A stretch of 64,000 bases of DNA, taken from the NCBI GenBank assembly GCA_963677415.2, contig CAXXFJ010000022.1:1-64000 (forward strand), in the 5' to 3' direction. The translations under genes and the position numbers were made by a program. The stretch comes from JAQUTK01 sp963677415. GTDB lineage: Bacteria; Bacteroidota; Bacteroidia; Bacteroidales; JAQUTK01. Below the pieces are notes generated by a model. That model worked only from the letters and a program-made list of their open reading frames with translations. It was not told the DNA's origin and searched no databases. Position 1 is the first letter of the stretch. Each line of letters starts with the position of its first letter. Of this stretch, positions 6,741-15,887 are shown one piece after another.

Positions 6741-9700
6741 TATAGCCATGATTTGCTAGAAGAATTAGATAATGCTTCTTTTACACTTTACCAGTGCAAA
6801 AATTATTTTGGAAATATTACAAATTCCAATATAAAACGTAAGGAGACTACAGAATTAGCTAATTGGGTGAAAACATCATTAACTGTGAGATCGGAGAAAG
6901 AAGGTGAAAATGTTTTATTTCTCTCTGGTTCCGCAGGCTGTGGAAAAACAACAATACTCCGAGATTTGTATTGGTTATTGGCAGAAGAAAATATTCCCGT
7001 TCTTGCACTTAAATCAGATGCCTTAGTCGCAAATAATCTGGAAGATCTTCGTTTGAAGATTAATTTAACTCATCCAATTGTTAAGTCAATTATTGAGGTT
7101 TCTAAAAATTCTGATAAAGTAGTTGTTTTAATTGATCAATTAGATGCTCTCTCTCAATACTTATCATCCAATAGGGATTATGTAAACACCTACATTCAAC
7201 TAATTGAATCACTAAAAAATCGAAATAACATTAGAGTTATCGCATCTATAAGAGAATATGATCTGAACTACGACTTTTCTTTCCATACTTACAAAGACAA
7301 TAGAAGAATTCAAGTAAACGAATTGTCAGATAAAGATGTGGAGAATATTCTTTCTAGACTAGGACTAACAAAACAAGATTTGACAATCACGTTGTTTTCA
7401 TTGCTAAAGAATCCTAATAATTTAGACGTGTTTTGTCGAATTTATAATAAAGAAACAAAGATCTCTGAAATTAAAACTCTTCAGGATTTATATACTGAAT
7501 TGTGGATTCAACTTTCGCAAAACAAGAGTATTGAAAAAGAAAGAATTAAGAAATTGCTTTATGAAATAGTAAAAGATGCATATTCTCAACAAACATTCAC
7601 TATTTCAAATCACACTATACACGAATTTTATCCTGCAGAATTAAATTATTTAAAAAGTCATGGAGCTGTCATAGACGAAAAGAATAAATCTTTGCGTTTT
7701 TTTCATCAAACATTTTATGATTTTCTTTTTGCTAAGAAATTTATCGAAGAAAAAGGAAATCTTATTGATTATCTTCATAAGAATAAACAGTCGTTGGAAA
7801 GTCGATCGGGAGTAAAAATGATTATCTCTTATATCTCCACATTAAACAGGAAAGAATATATACGAGTAACAAAGCATATTTTAAATTCAAACAAAATACG
7901 ATTTCATATAAAATCATTAGTAATTTCATTATTGTCTAATGTTGAGAATCCTCAGCGTGATGAGAAGCAAATTGTCACACTCTTAATCGCACCAAAGAAA
8001 AAATATTACTATGTGTTTGTTGATAGTTTAATTTCTAAAGGTTGGACTAGCTGGCTTATCCAGGAAGGCTTTCTGAATAAACTTTTTGAAACCGCTCCAA
8101 TAAATAAAGATGAATTCTTTCAAAACAAATCAAAATTATCTCAATATATATTGAGATCTCCTTTTTGCAAAAATTATTTGCCGTATAAAGTTCGAAAAAA
8201 CCAATCATTAATTATGGCAACATTTCTCCTAAGACAAAATTTGCAATCAAATACAGACGAAATTCTCAAATTCTTATTGTCTGTTGATTTTCAAGAGAAG
8301 AAAGAAGTTGTTGGGCGAATTTTGTACTTCAATAAGGATTGGGAAAATACATTAGTATACGATCTTCTTCTTTACAGTAAGGATTCATTAGATCTATTCA
8401 CCTATTATCATATACTTGAAAATATTGTTCCTGTAAACGTGGCTTTTGTAATAAAGGAAATCAAAGAATGCGTATATGATAGCATTTTGGAACGAGGTAG
8501 AAATAAAGATGACTGGTATGAAAAAAAGAAATTATTAGATTTGATTAACAAGGTCTCACCAGAAAAATCAATCCAGTTTTTATTTGATCTTGTTTTATTA
8601 GCTATTAAAAGTCAGGAACATTTGTGGAATGATGAAGAAGATAAACTATTGATCCCTGATGCGTATTTTGCAACCTTTAGTGTAGAAAACAATAAAAACG
8701 AATATCACACAGACAGAGAACGAGTTTATTCAAGATTAATTCGATGGATAAAAGAAACTCAGACTACAAATCCGACATTTTTTAACGATTTTGTAAGAAC
8801 ACATTCTAATTCTGAGTACCACTCAATTCTGAAAATAGTATTATGTGTATTGGATAATCCTAAATCAGATAACGAAGATCTTGTTATTTCTATTATTGAG
8901 CGAATGCATAGAATTAATAAAATCTCTCATCATGGAGAATTGCAGGGAGACTTATTTCGACTTATTCAGCGTTGGTTTCCATCGTTTTGCAAGAAAAACA
9001 AAGAGATTGTATTAAATATTCTTTTATCTTTAAGGAACAAAGGGGAGATTAGAGTCGATAAAAGAGTAGGTAAACCTCCGTTTTATTCTTCATATGGTTT
9101 ATGTACATACTTATTTCTGCAAGCGATACCATATGATTATATAAATTCAAATATAAAAGCGAAAAAAATATATCAAGAGCTTGATAGAAGATTTCCTAAA
9201 GAAACTCCCTCCGACTATTTGTGTGGCGTTCGTTTTCAAACGGGAGGTATTGGTTCTCCAATAAAACATAATGCGTATTCAAAGATGACGGAAGCCCAAT
9301 GGATAAAATCATTTACTAAATACAATGAGGATAAAATTCTTTATGATTTTACAGGAGGAAGAGAACAGCATGCTAAGGAACTGGAATGTGAGATTAAAAT
9401 CAATCCAAACAAATTCGTGAAATTAATCTATAAAATGATAGCCGAAAATAAAGTTCATGAATCTTATATTGCACATGCTTTGTATGCTTTCGGTGATTCA
9501 GAAATATCGAATGGAATTTTGAAAGATATTTTTGTTACTACCATCATAAACAAACGATATTCTGAAGAAAAATTCTTCTATTTAGCAATGAGTTTGAAAA
9601 AGTTATTTAGTAAAGGGATTGAGGATAAAATATTAATTGATTTTACTGTGAATTTAGCAATTTCGTATCCTAATCCAGAAAGAAGAAATGACGGAGATTT

Positions 9701-10277
9701 ATTTAGTTCAGCCATAAATTCGGTGAAGGGGTCGGCAATAGAAGCATTATATGCCTTAGACATGGATAAATATGGAAGCTTAGTCTTGGAAACGATAGAG
9801 GAAGTTGTTAAAATCGCAAATGAAGAAATACTTTCACTTGTTCTTAATGGATTAGTTTGTATGAATAAGTTCGATATCGAAAGAGCATTCTCTTTATTTT
9901 TGACAGTTGTCGCGACTGCTTCTGACGAATTATTTGTTTATTCATTCCATTCTGGGCAATATTATGTTAATTATGATTTTTCACGTTTAGATATGTATTT
10001 AAAGAGAGCAAGAAGTATTAAAGATGAGAAGTTCAGACAGAATATCTCTGCAATGCTTTATTTTGCATGGCTAAGAAATTATCCAAACGCAGAATTAATT
10101 ATGTTTGATTACATCGATAATGATCCACAATGTATTAGCGAAGTGATTCACTATGCTAATACTTATTTTTATAGTGAAGAAGACTCATCAGGAAAAAAAG
10201 CATTATTTTTATTAACCAAATACTTGGATTACGAAGACGACCATATTTCACATCAATATGACTCTTGTTTTTTGTAA
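6741..10277 (+). pseudogene. C-terminal fragment of nuclease-STAND NTPase; 3' end lost at second IS66
   Basis: This continues the gene begun at 3475 in the same frame. The NTPase has Walker A 'GSAGCGKTT' (reconstructed residues 288-296) and Walker B 'VVVLIDQLD' (352-360), with 'RVIASIREYD' as a sensor-like strand, matching novel-STAND/NACHT NTPases. About 850 residues of helical, repeat-like sequence follow, the kind that recognises a ligand. The native sequence stops at 10273, where a second IS66 left end begins; the stop at 10275-10277 comes from the IS. No continuation of the gene is visible beyond the IS21 element, so the true C-terminus was deleted. A TTG at 6753 could be read as a start, but the natural start is upstream at 3475. 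Low G+C content by eye marks it as accessory DNA. Confidence 0.85.
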
Positions 10278-10546
10278 GCGTCTCCGCAATACCATCTTGC
10301 ATGGTAATATCTAGCCAATTACTTTTGTCTTCTAAAAAGACGAAAGATGAACAACTCTGATTTATATTCGAAATTACTAGAGGATTACAAACGCGCATTG
10401 TGTAGCTGTGACATACCCTTGTATGATTATTGTTTGATGTATCACATAAGCTATAACAGTCTTCAGGCATGGATGCGCAAACAAGACCTGACGCTCAAAG
10501 ATTTCGATCCGGCACCTCGTTACGATGACAATTTAGATTCAGTCCC
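10274..10546 (+). mobile_element. IS66 copy, truncated (left end only)
   Basis: Positions 10274-10546 repeat the first 273 bases of the IS66 element at 4150-4422 with no difference that I can see. Identity stops abruptly after 'agtccc', where the IS21-family element starts. No tnpB, tnpC or right end is present anywhere downstream, so the rest of this copy was deleted along with the adjoining host gene end. Confidence 0.92.
10347..10546 (+). pseudogene. Truncated IS66 tnpA
   Basis: The first 66 codons match the tnpA at 4223, including the helix-turn-helix, then run into IS21 sequence and stop after two foreign residues. It lacks the C-terminal half and should not be functional, though the DNA-binding part could still be made. 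Confidence 0.85.
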
Positions 10547-10554
10547 TAGATAAT

Positions 10555-10878
10555 CCGGAGCATACCCACCCAAAAAATCCGGAACGAATAGTGCCATAAT
10601 CCAGAAGAAAACGGGCTATATTCAGTGCCATTCCGGCAGATATCCACCCAAAAACGGATAAAAACGGATAAAAAAGAGTTTTTTTAAACGAGACAAACGA
10701 TTCTTTGAACCGGATTCCGGAGCATTCCCACCCAGTCGATACGAAGTGGGTAAAGAAGCGAAAGATTCCGGAGCATATCCACCCATTTTGGGGAGTATAA
10801 GTCATTGAAGATTAGTTTGTTTTGTTTTCGAGAAGCAGCTTGTGAAAAAGAATTCACATTCCGGAGCATATCCACCCA
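10555..10878 (+). repeat. Five IS21 left-end transposase-binding repeats
   Basis: An 18-bp unit with consensus CCGGAGCATATCCACCCA occurs at 10555-10572, 10633-10650 (variant CCGGCAGATATCCACCCA), 10717-10734, 10768-10785 and 10861-10878. Spacing varies. Such multiple terminal repeats are where IstA binds in IS21-type elements. Confidence 0.85.
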
Positions 10879-10937
10879 CTCATTTATAGAAAATGCTTAT
10901 ATTCTATGTACGAATCATCAATACATAGAATACTATT

Positions 10938-12539
10938 ATGGCAGGAAAAATAATACGAATGAGTAAAATAAAACAAGTATTGCAATTGCATAAGGAGGGT
11001 GTCTCCAATCGGAGGATAGCCCAATCGTTGGATCTTTATAAAGGGACAGTCAACGAGTATCTGCGTAAAGTAAAAGAGAACGGATTTGATATTGATACGC
11101 TCTTGAAGTTGGAAGATCCTGTTCTTGAGAAGAAGTTCTCGGCAGGTAATCCGGCTTATACGGAAGATCGTTTTCTGGTTTTTAAGGAGAAGCTTTCTTA
11201 TTTTGAGCAGGAGCTCCGGCGTCCTCACGTAACAAAGCAGACCCTGTGGGAGGAATACAAAAAGGAGCATCCCGATGGCTACGGCTACTCCCAGTTCTGT
11301 TATCATCTTTCCCAGGTGAGCGTGGCGCGACATCCTTCTGCTATACTGGAACATGCTCCCGGCAGAGAGCTGTATGTGGATTTCTCGGGGGATACGATGT
11401 CTTATGTGGACAGAGAAACCGGAGAAGTGGTAAAAGTTCAGATTTTTATAGCATGCCTTCCTTACTCGGATTACACCTTTGTAATGGCGGTCCGTTCCCA
11501 ATCCACGGAAGAGTTTCTGTATGGCTTGTCTTGTGCGTTACGCTGTTTTGGAGGAAGTCCCAAGATATTGGTTCCCGACAACCTGAAAGCGGCAGTTATA
11601 AAAACAGACAAATATGAGCCGGAACTGAATCGGGTCATGGAAGATTTTGGCAATCATTACGGGTTTGTGGTTCTTCCGGCAAGACCTTATTCCCCCAAAG
11701 ACAAGGCTGCCGTAGAAAACCATGTAAAGATCATTTACACCCGGGTTTACGCCAAACTCCGTAATGAAACATTCTTTTCCATGGATGAACTCAATAAAGC
11801 GATCGCGGAGAAAGTCAAAGAGCACAATCAAACCCGCATGCAGCAAAAACCTTATTCACGGGAAGAAAAGTTTCTGGCCGAAGAACGCTCCATGTTGACG
11901 GCATTACCTTGCGATGACTTTGATCTGAAGTATTATGCCTTACTGAAGGTGGCACAGAACAATTGTATCTTTCTGGGCAGGGATAAGCATTATTACTCTG
12001 TCCCTTACAGTTATATCGGCAGAAAGGTCTCGGTCGTGTACACAAGAAGCATTGTCAGAATCTATTGTGACGGAGACTGTATCGCAACTCATCTTCGCAC
12101 GGCCGGTTACGGTTATACCACACAGAAAGAGCATTTGTGTTCTACCCACCGGCATTATCTGGAGCGGAGTCCTGAGTATTATATCCGGCAGGCGCAAAAA
12201 CGTTCGGAAAACTTAGCAGGGTTAATCATCCGGAACTTTGAGAAGGAAGAAGTACCTGAGCGCATCTACAGACGTTGTGACGGGCTCTTATCCCTACAGA
12301 GGAAAACCAATCCCGTTGTTTTTGAAAAGGCTTGCCGCTATGCCCTTGATTGTGATTTGCTCTCCTGCAAGTCATTGCAGAAAATCATAGAAAACAAGGC
12401 CTATGAATTTATAGAAAGCACAAAAGAGACAATGAAAGAGGAAGAAAAACGTCTCCCGCATAAAAATATCAGGGGGAAAGAGTATTATATGAATCAAATT
12501 AAAACAGAATCAGAATGGAACAAATCAAATCAGAATTGA
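10938..12539 (+). CDS. istA: IS21-family transposase IstA
   Basis: This 533-aa protein has an N-terminal helix-turn-helix ('QVLQLHKEGVSNRRIAQSLD' at about residues 13-32) and then a retroviral-integrase-type DDE core: 'ELYVDFSGDTMSYVD' (first D), 'ILVPDNLKAAV' (second D) and 'YSPKDKAAVENHVKIIYTRV' (E). A beta-barrel-like region and a basic C-terminus follow. The length is usual for IS21. Its last 25 bases overlap istB, a normal arrangement for coupling. The frame is intact. Confidence 0.95.
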   Translation: MAGKIIRMSKIKQVLQLHKEGVSNRRIAQSLDLYKGTVNEYLRKVKENGFDIDTLLKLEDPVLEKKFSAGNPAYTEDRFLVFKEKLSYFEQELRRPHVTKQTLWEEYKKEHPDGYGYSQFCYHLSQVSVARHPSAILEHAPGRELYVDFSGDTMSYVDRETGEVVKVQIFIACLPYSDYTFVMAVRSQSTEEFLYGLSCALRCFGGSPKILVPDNLKAAVIKTDKYEPELNRVMEDFGNHYGFVVLPARPYSPKDKAAVENHVKIIYTRVYAKLRNETFFSMDELNKAIAEKVKEHNQTRMQQKPYSREEKFLAEERSMLTALPCDDFDLKYYALLKVAQNNCIFLGRDKHYYSVPYSYIGRKVSVVYTRSIVRIYCDGDCIATHLRTAGYGYTTQKEHLCSTHRHYLERSPEYYIRQAQKRSENLAGLIIRNFEKEEVPERIYRRCDGLLSLQRKTNPVVFEKACRYALDCDLLSCKSLQKIIENKAYEFIESTKETMKEEEKRLPHKNIRGKEYYMNQIKTESEWNKSNQN

Positions 12540-13234
12540 TGCAATTAAAGCTTTCAGGCATGGTCAGTTGCCTGAAAACGTGGGAAGAAACCAGAAAAGT
12601 ACATGAACTATCCTTTATGGATGGGCTCAAACTTTTAGTGCAAGCGGAGAAAGATCAGAGGGACTCGAACCGGTATGAGCGTCTGTTAAAGAATGCCTCG
12701 TTCCGCTATCAGGCATCGGTTGAAGAGTTAAACTTTGAAGCCAGCCGCGGCGTCGAACAATCCAGAATTTTATCATTATCCACAGGAAGCTATATCCGAA
12801 ACGGGGAATCGGTGCTGATTACAGGTGCAGCCGGATGCGGAAAAAGCTTCCTGGCATCGGCTTTAGGTACTCAAGCATGCAGGAAAGGCTTTACGGTGTC
12901 CTATTACAACATGCAGAAGTTATTGCTCCGACTGAAAATTGCCAGAGTGGAAGGATCAATCATACGGTTCTTTGACAAAGTAGCCAAGACCGACTTGCTA
13001 ATCCTCGATGACTTCGGACTATCCACCATGGAGAAACAACAGCAACTTGACTTTATGGAGATAATAGAAGACAGGCATGCCAGAAAAGCAACTATAATTG
13101 CCAGTCAACTACCAGTGGCTATGTGGTTTGATATATTTACCGATGAAACATTGGCCGATTCTATCATTGATAGAATTGTATATACATCGCATAGATTTGA
13201 ATTAAAAGGAGAGAGTTTAAGAAAAAAACGGTAA
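12515..13234 (+). CDS. istB: IS21-family helper ATPase IstB
   Basis: This 239-aa DnaC-like AAA+ ATPase assists IstA with target choice and DNA remodelling. Walker A 'GAAGCGKSF' is at residues 104-112 and Walker B 'DLLILDDFGL' near residue 155. 'ATIIASQLPVAMWFDIFTD' and 'DSIIDRIVYTSHRFELKGES' are diagnostic C-terminal IstB blocks. The ATG at 12515 lies inside the istA end. The stop is 76 bases before the element's right end. Confidence 0.95.
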   Translation: MEQIKSELMQLKLSGMVSCLKTWEETRKVHELSFMDGLKLLVQAEKDQRDSNRYERLLKNASFRYQASVEELNFEASRGVEQSRILSLSTGSYIRNGESVLITGAAGCGKSFLASALGTQACRKGFTVSYYNMQKLLLRLKIARVEGSIIRFFDKVAKTDLLILDDFGLSTMEKQQQLDFMEIIEDRHARKATIIASQLPVAMWFDIFTDETLADSIIDRIVYTSHRFELKGESLRKKR

Positions 13235-13310
13235 TTTTGTCATTATAAAAGAGCAGAGTGAGTGGGTGGTTATCACCGGAATCACTGGGTGGCTATCACC
13301 GGAATATCTA

Positions 13311-13612
13311 GTATTTTAAGGAAAAGCCAAGTGGACATCTTTATTTTATTTCCTTAGAAATGTCCCAAAAGATGCAATTTTGAGTGTTATTGCTCTATTT
13401 CTTTAGTCTATTTTTATTACTTCATAACTTTCTGTTTGCATCCGATCTTCCTTGTTGATTATGAGTCTGGAGATAGACAATCGTGAGGGAATTTACTCTT
13501 CGGGTTCTCTTCTTCATCGGATAGGCATGCCAGTCCGTGAATCCATTTGTATGGACTTACGGATCAAACAGGGTAGTGATCTATGGCTATGTAGTTCTTT
13601 TTATGCTTAGAC
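13311..13612 (+). other. Intergenic region with a possible 49-aa relic frame
   Basis: This is 302 bases of mixed accessory DNA beyond the IS21 end. An open frame at 13461-13610 could encode 49 aa (starts MSLEIDNREGIYSSGSLLHR). I do not recognise it; it may be a leftover of a deleted gene. The word GTGGACATCTTT at 13331-13342 recurs at 20693 and 20772 and may be an insertion-sequence scar. No continuation of the STAND gene or of IS66 was found here. Confidence 0.35.
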
Positions 13613-14422
13613 TCACATGAGGATAGTAGGGACTATTCTATCTTCATAATATGTAAGGCAATGATGTAAATAATCACGATGTACGAGTTTGTTAGCGAAG
13701 TAATTATTCAAGCAAATATCTATTGTGTTGTTTTCTATTAATATTTTCATCGCTTCTTCTAACCCATATTTATCTAGTAAATTGTAAAAAGAATATTGTA
13801 AAGCATGAACAGTTTGATTAGAAAAATATGGAATCTTATCAATCAAAAGTTTTATTTCTTTATCTGAGTAGTATAATTCTTCAGTAAACTGCCAAAAAAT
13901 ATAATAGTTATATGATATCTTAATGCCTTTTTCCATATAGACATCTTTCTTCTTGATAAACTGAAAGAAAGATTCAACCATTTTGGATAAATAATTATAT
14001 ACTTCAGATTTATCTTTATTCGCAATTACAAAATAGCTATCTATAGATTTTAAATCGCACTTGATTGGCATACCAACGTAGAACCATTTCGGAGATTTAA
14101 AACCAAAGATATCCAAGTTCAAAATATCATCTGGAATATAATTTGTGAAATACATCGTTGAATCGCACCAAAGGCCTCCATAACCCATTAATATTTTAAC
14201 CCGTATGTAATCCGAATAACAAACCATAGTAATATTCTCATTCAGAAACATTCTTTTGAATATCTCATAATCTTCCCCTTCAATATAATTGTCTAAGTTA
14301 TTACCATCAAGATAAATTATTTCAGCGTTTGCAGGTTTGAATTTTTCTAAACTCTTACTACATCTTTTAATGATTTCAGGAGCAACATCCCAACCTTGTA
14401 ACCACAGTATCCAGATTCTCAT
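13613..14422 (-). CDS. Capsular polysaccharide synthesis-type glycosyltransferase
   Basis: This 269-aa protein matches the Caps_synth family, related to GT32 mannosyl/galactosyltransferases that use nucleotide sugars. It opens with 'MRIWILWLQGWDVAPEIIKR', the family's 'iW.lWlqG.d.aP.iv..' start. 'SDYIRVKILMGYGGLWCDST' carries the family's conserved 'GG.W.DsT' in place of a standard DxD. No signal peptide or membrane segment is seen, so it acts at the cytoplasmic face. It stands alone, with no neighbouring capsule genes, between IS21 and the LRR genes. It is AT-rich, which suggests transfer. The sugar and acceptor are unknown. Confidence 0.85.
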   Translation of the reverse strand: MRIWILWLQGWDVAPEIIKRCSKSLEKFKPANAEIIYLDGNNLDNYIEGEDYEIFKRMFLNENITMVCYSDYIRVKILMGYGGLWCDSTMYFTNYIPDDILNLDIFGFKSPKWFYVGMPIKCDLKSIDSYFVIANKDKSEVYNYLSKMVESFFQFIKKKDVYMEKGIKISYNYYIFWQFTEELYYSDKEIKLLIDKIPYFSNQTVHALQYSFYNLLDKYGLEEAMKILIENNTIDICLNNYFANKLVHRDYLHHCLTYYEDRIVPTILM

Positions 14423-14597
14423 ACTATTTCGCTTTTTGTGTATTTGTGATTGATTATCAGATTATTTAAAACAAACCTTATAATTGCAACTGACAAAATT
14501 ATAGAAATAATCTGTGTTGCAGACTATTTCTGCAAAGAATATGAGTAGGAAATCAGATAAGAAGCCATTCTTTCACTAGTCTAATATTTTTTGAAGG

Positions 14598-15818
14598 TCA
14601 CTTATTACCATAATCCGTATAAAATCTTTTCCATCCATCCGCTTGAGCGTATGCAGCTTCGGTTCCTTTTGGCACGTATAATTTGCAGTTGACGTTTAAC
14701 ATGAAGGACGAAAGGGTTACAGCAGGAGGCGTTCTCGTCAAAAGAGTTATTGATTGAAGTCTAATGCCGTGCAAAAAAGCATGTTCTCCGATTCTTGACA
14801 CATTTTTTGGCAGTACAATAGATTCCCAATATCGGATATTCTCAAACATGTAATCTCCAATGACATTGTCCATTGTTGTTTCTTTCTCTGTGAAATAGCT
14901 TTCACCTCCACTCACGATGTCTGCATCTCCCAGATCGAGTATTCTGAGAAGAGGCAGTTTAGATCTGATAGTCTTAATATCAGTGCCATTTATAGGTCCG
15001 GAGATCGTTAGTTTGATTACTTTACTCAGATTATCCTTTCCAATAGCTTCCGACAATGTCCCAGCCTCCTTCAGGGTCACTTTATAGGTAGTGACGGTTC
15101 CTTTCTCAATAATGTTGATGCGATTCACGCCGGAATACGTCCATCCGGGCGTCGATGAATATATCTTGCCGGTGGATTTCGGTACATAAAAGATACAACC
15201 GGGCAAGGATCCTATACGATAGAATCCTATCTTAGGAGGCGTTTTCCCTTGGCAAAATACTTCAGCAAGATAATCGAAACAACAATAGAATGCGTCTTTC
15301 CCAATATATCTGACACTTTCAGGAATTGTAAGTGATCTTAGATTATTGTGAGAGTTAAAAGCGTCTTCATATATGGCAACAACGCCGGAAGGAATGACAT
15401 ACCGTTTTGCTTTTAGATTGGGATAAGCCAAAAGCGTGTCTTTGTTCTTGTTAAACAAAACACCATCTATATCTGCAAAACAGGGGTTCGTTTTTGATAC
15501 AGAAAACTTAGACAATGAATCGCAAGCGTCAAAAGCAATTCTACCTATCGAAGTAACACTTGAAGGTATTGTAATAGAGTTTAAGCGCATGCATTCAGAG
15601 AATGCTTGCGCTCCTATTGAAGTTACTTTGTAAGTTTGTCCATTATATTCTACCTTGTCGGGTATAACAGCTTTTTTAATGGACGTATCTTGTCTTATAA
15701 CTGTTACTGACGTTCCGCCATTGTTCGTAGAGTATCTCAGACCTCCTGCCAGGAAATCAAAGGCATATCCCGAAAGGGATAATTGAAGTGCCAGAAAGAA
15801 GACGATTAGTTTTTTCAT
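14598..15818 (-). CDS. Secreted BspA-type leucine-rich repeat protein (LRR-1)
   Basis: The protein has 406 residues with a signal peptide (MKKLIVFFLALQLSLSGYAF). Residues 60-200 carry BspA/LRR_5 repeats such as 'VTSIGAQAFSECMRLNSITI' and 'VTSIGRIAFDACDSLSKFSV'. A linker domain follows around 'TVTTYKVTLKEAGTLSEAIG' and 'LTISGPINGTDIKTIRSKLP', then a last repeat and 'CKLYVPKGTEAAYAQADGWK'. These are surface or secreted binding proteins; in oral relatives they attach to host proteins, but no ligand is known here. It is strikingly similar along its full length to the protein at 17769-18986, so one is a recent duplicate. Confidence 0.9.
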   Translation of the reverse strand: MKKLIVFFLALQLSLSGYAFDFLAGGLRYSTNNGGTSVTVIRQDTSIKKAVIPDKVEYNGQTYKVTSIGAQAFSECMRLNSITIPSSVTSIGRIAFDACDSLSKFSVSKTNPCFADIDGVLFNKNKDTLLAYPNLKAKRYVIPSGVVAIYEDAFNSHNNLRSLTIPESVRYIGKDAFYCCFDYLAEVFCQGKTPPKIGFYRIGSLPGCIFYVPKSTGKIYSSTPGWTYSGVNRINIIEKGTVTTYKVTLKEAGTLSEAIGKDNLSKVIKLTISGPINGTDIKTIRSKLPLLRILDLGDADIVSGGESYFTEKETTMDNVIGDYMFENIRYWESIVLPKNVSRIGEHAFLHGIRLQSITLLTRTPPAVTLSSFMLNVNCKLYVPKGTEAAYAQADGWKRFYTDYGNK

Positions 15819-15887
15819 GCGATTTGGATCATTTAATGAGCTTAGTTACAATTTATCAGATGAGAGATCTTGTTTAAATTCATTGTC

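Larger units (their letters stand above)
10547..13310 (+). mobile_element. IS21-family insertion sequence (istA-istB)
   Basis: The outer ends are imperfect inverted repeats: the left begins 'tagataatccgg' and the right end, reversed, reads 'tagatattccggtgatag'. Inside are the multiple subterminal repeats typical of IS21: five on the left and two on the right ('tgggtggttatcaccgg', 'tgggtggctatcaccgg' at about 13263-13303). It encodes istA and istB in the normal order with overlapping ends. The flanks are unmatched (IS66 on the left, unrelated DNA on the right), so no target duplication is visible. This points to an adjacent deletion after insertion. The exact end bases are uncertain by one or two. 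Confidence 0.85.

Noticed and set aside
6753..10277. An independent NTPase gene starting at TTG 6753
   Set aside because: The IS66 duplication and exact in-frame join show that it is the C-terminal part of the gene begun at 3475.
10555..10878. CRISPR array from repeated CCGGAGCATATCCACCCA
   Set aside because: Spacing is irregular and the repeats lie inside the left end of an IS21 element, where such repeats are normal transposase sites.
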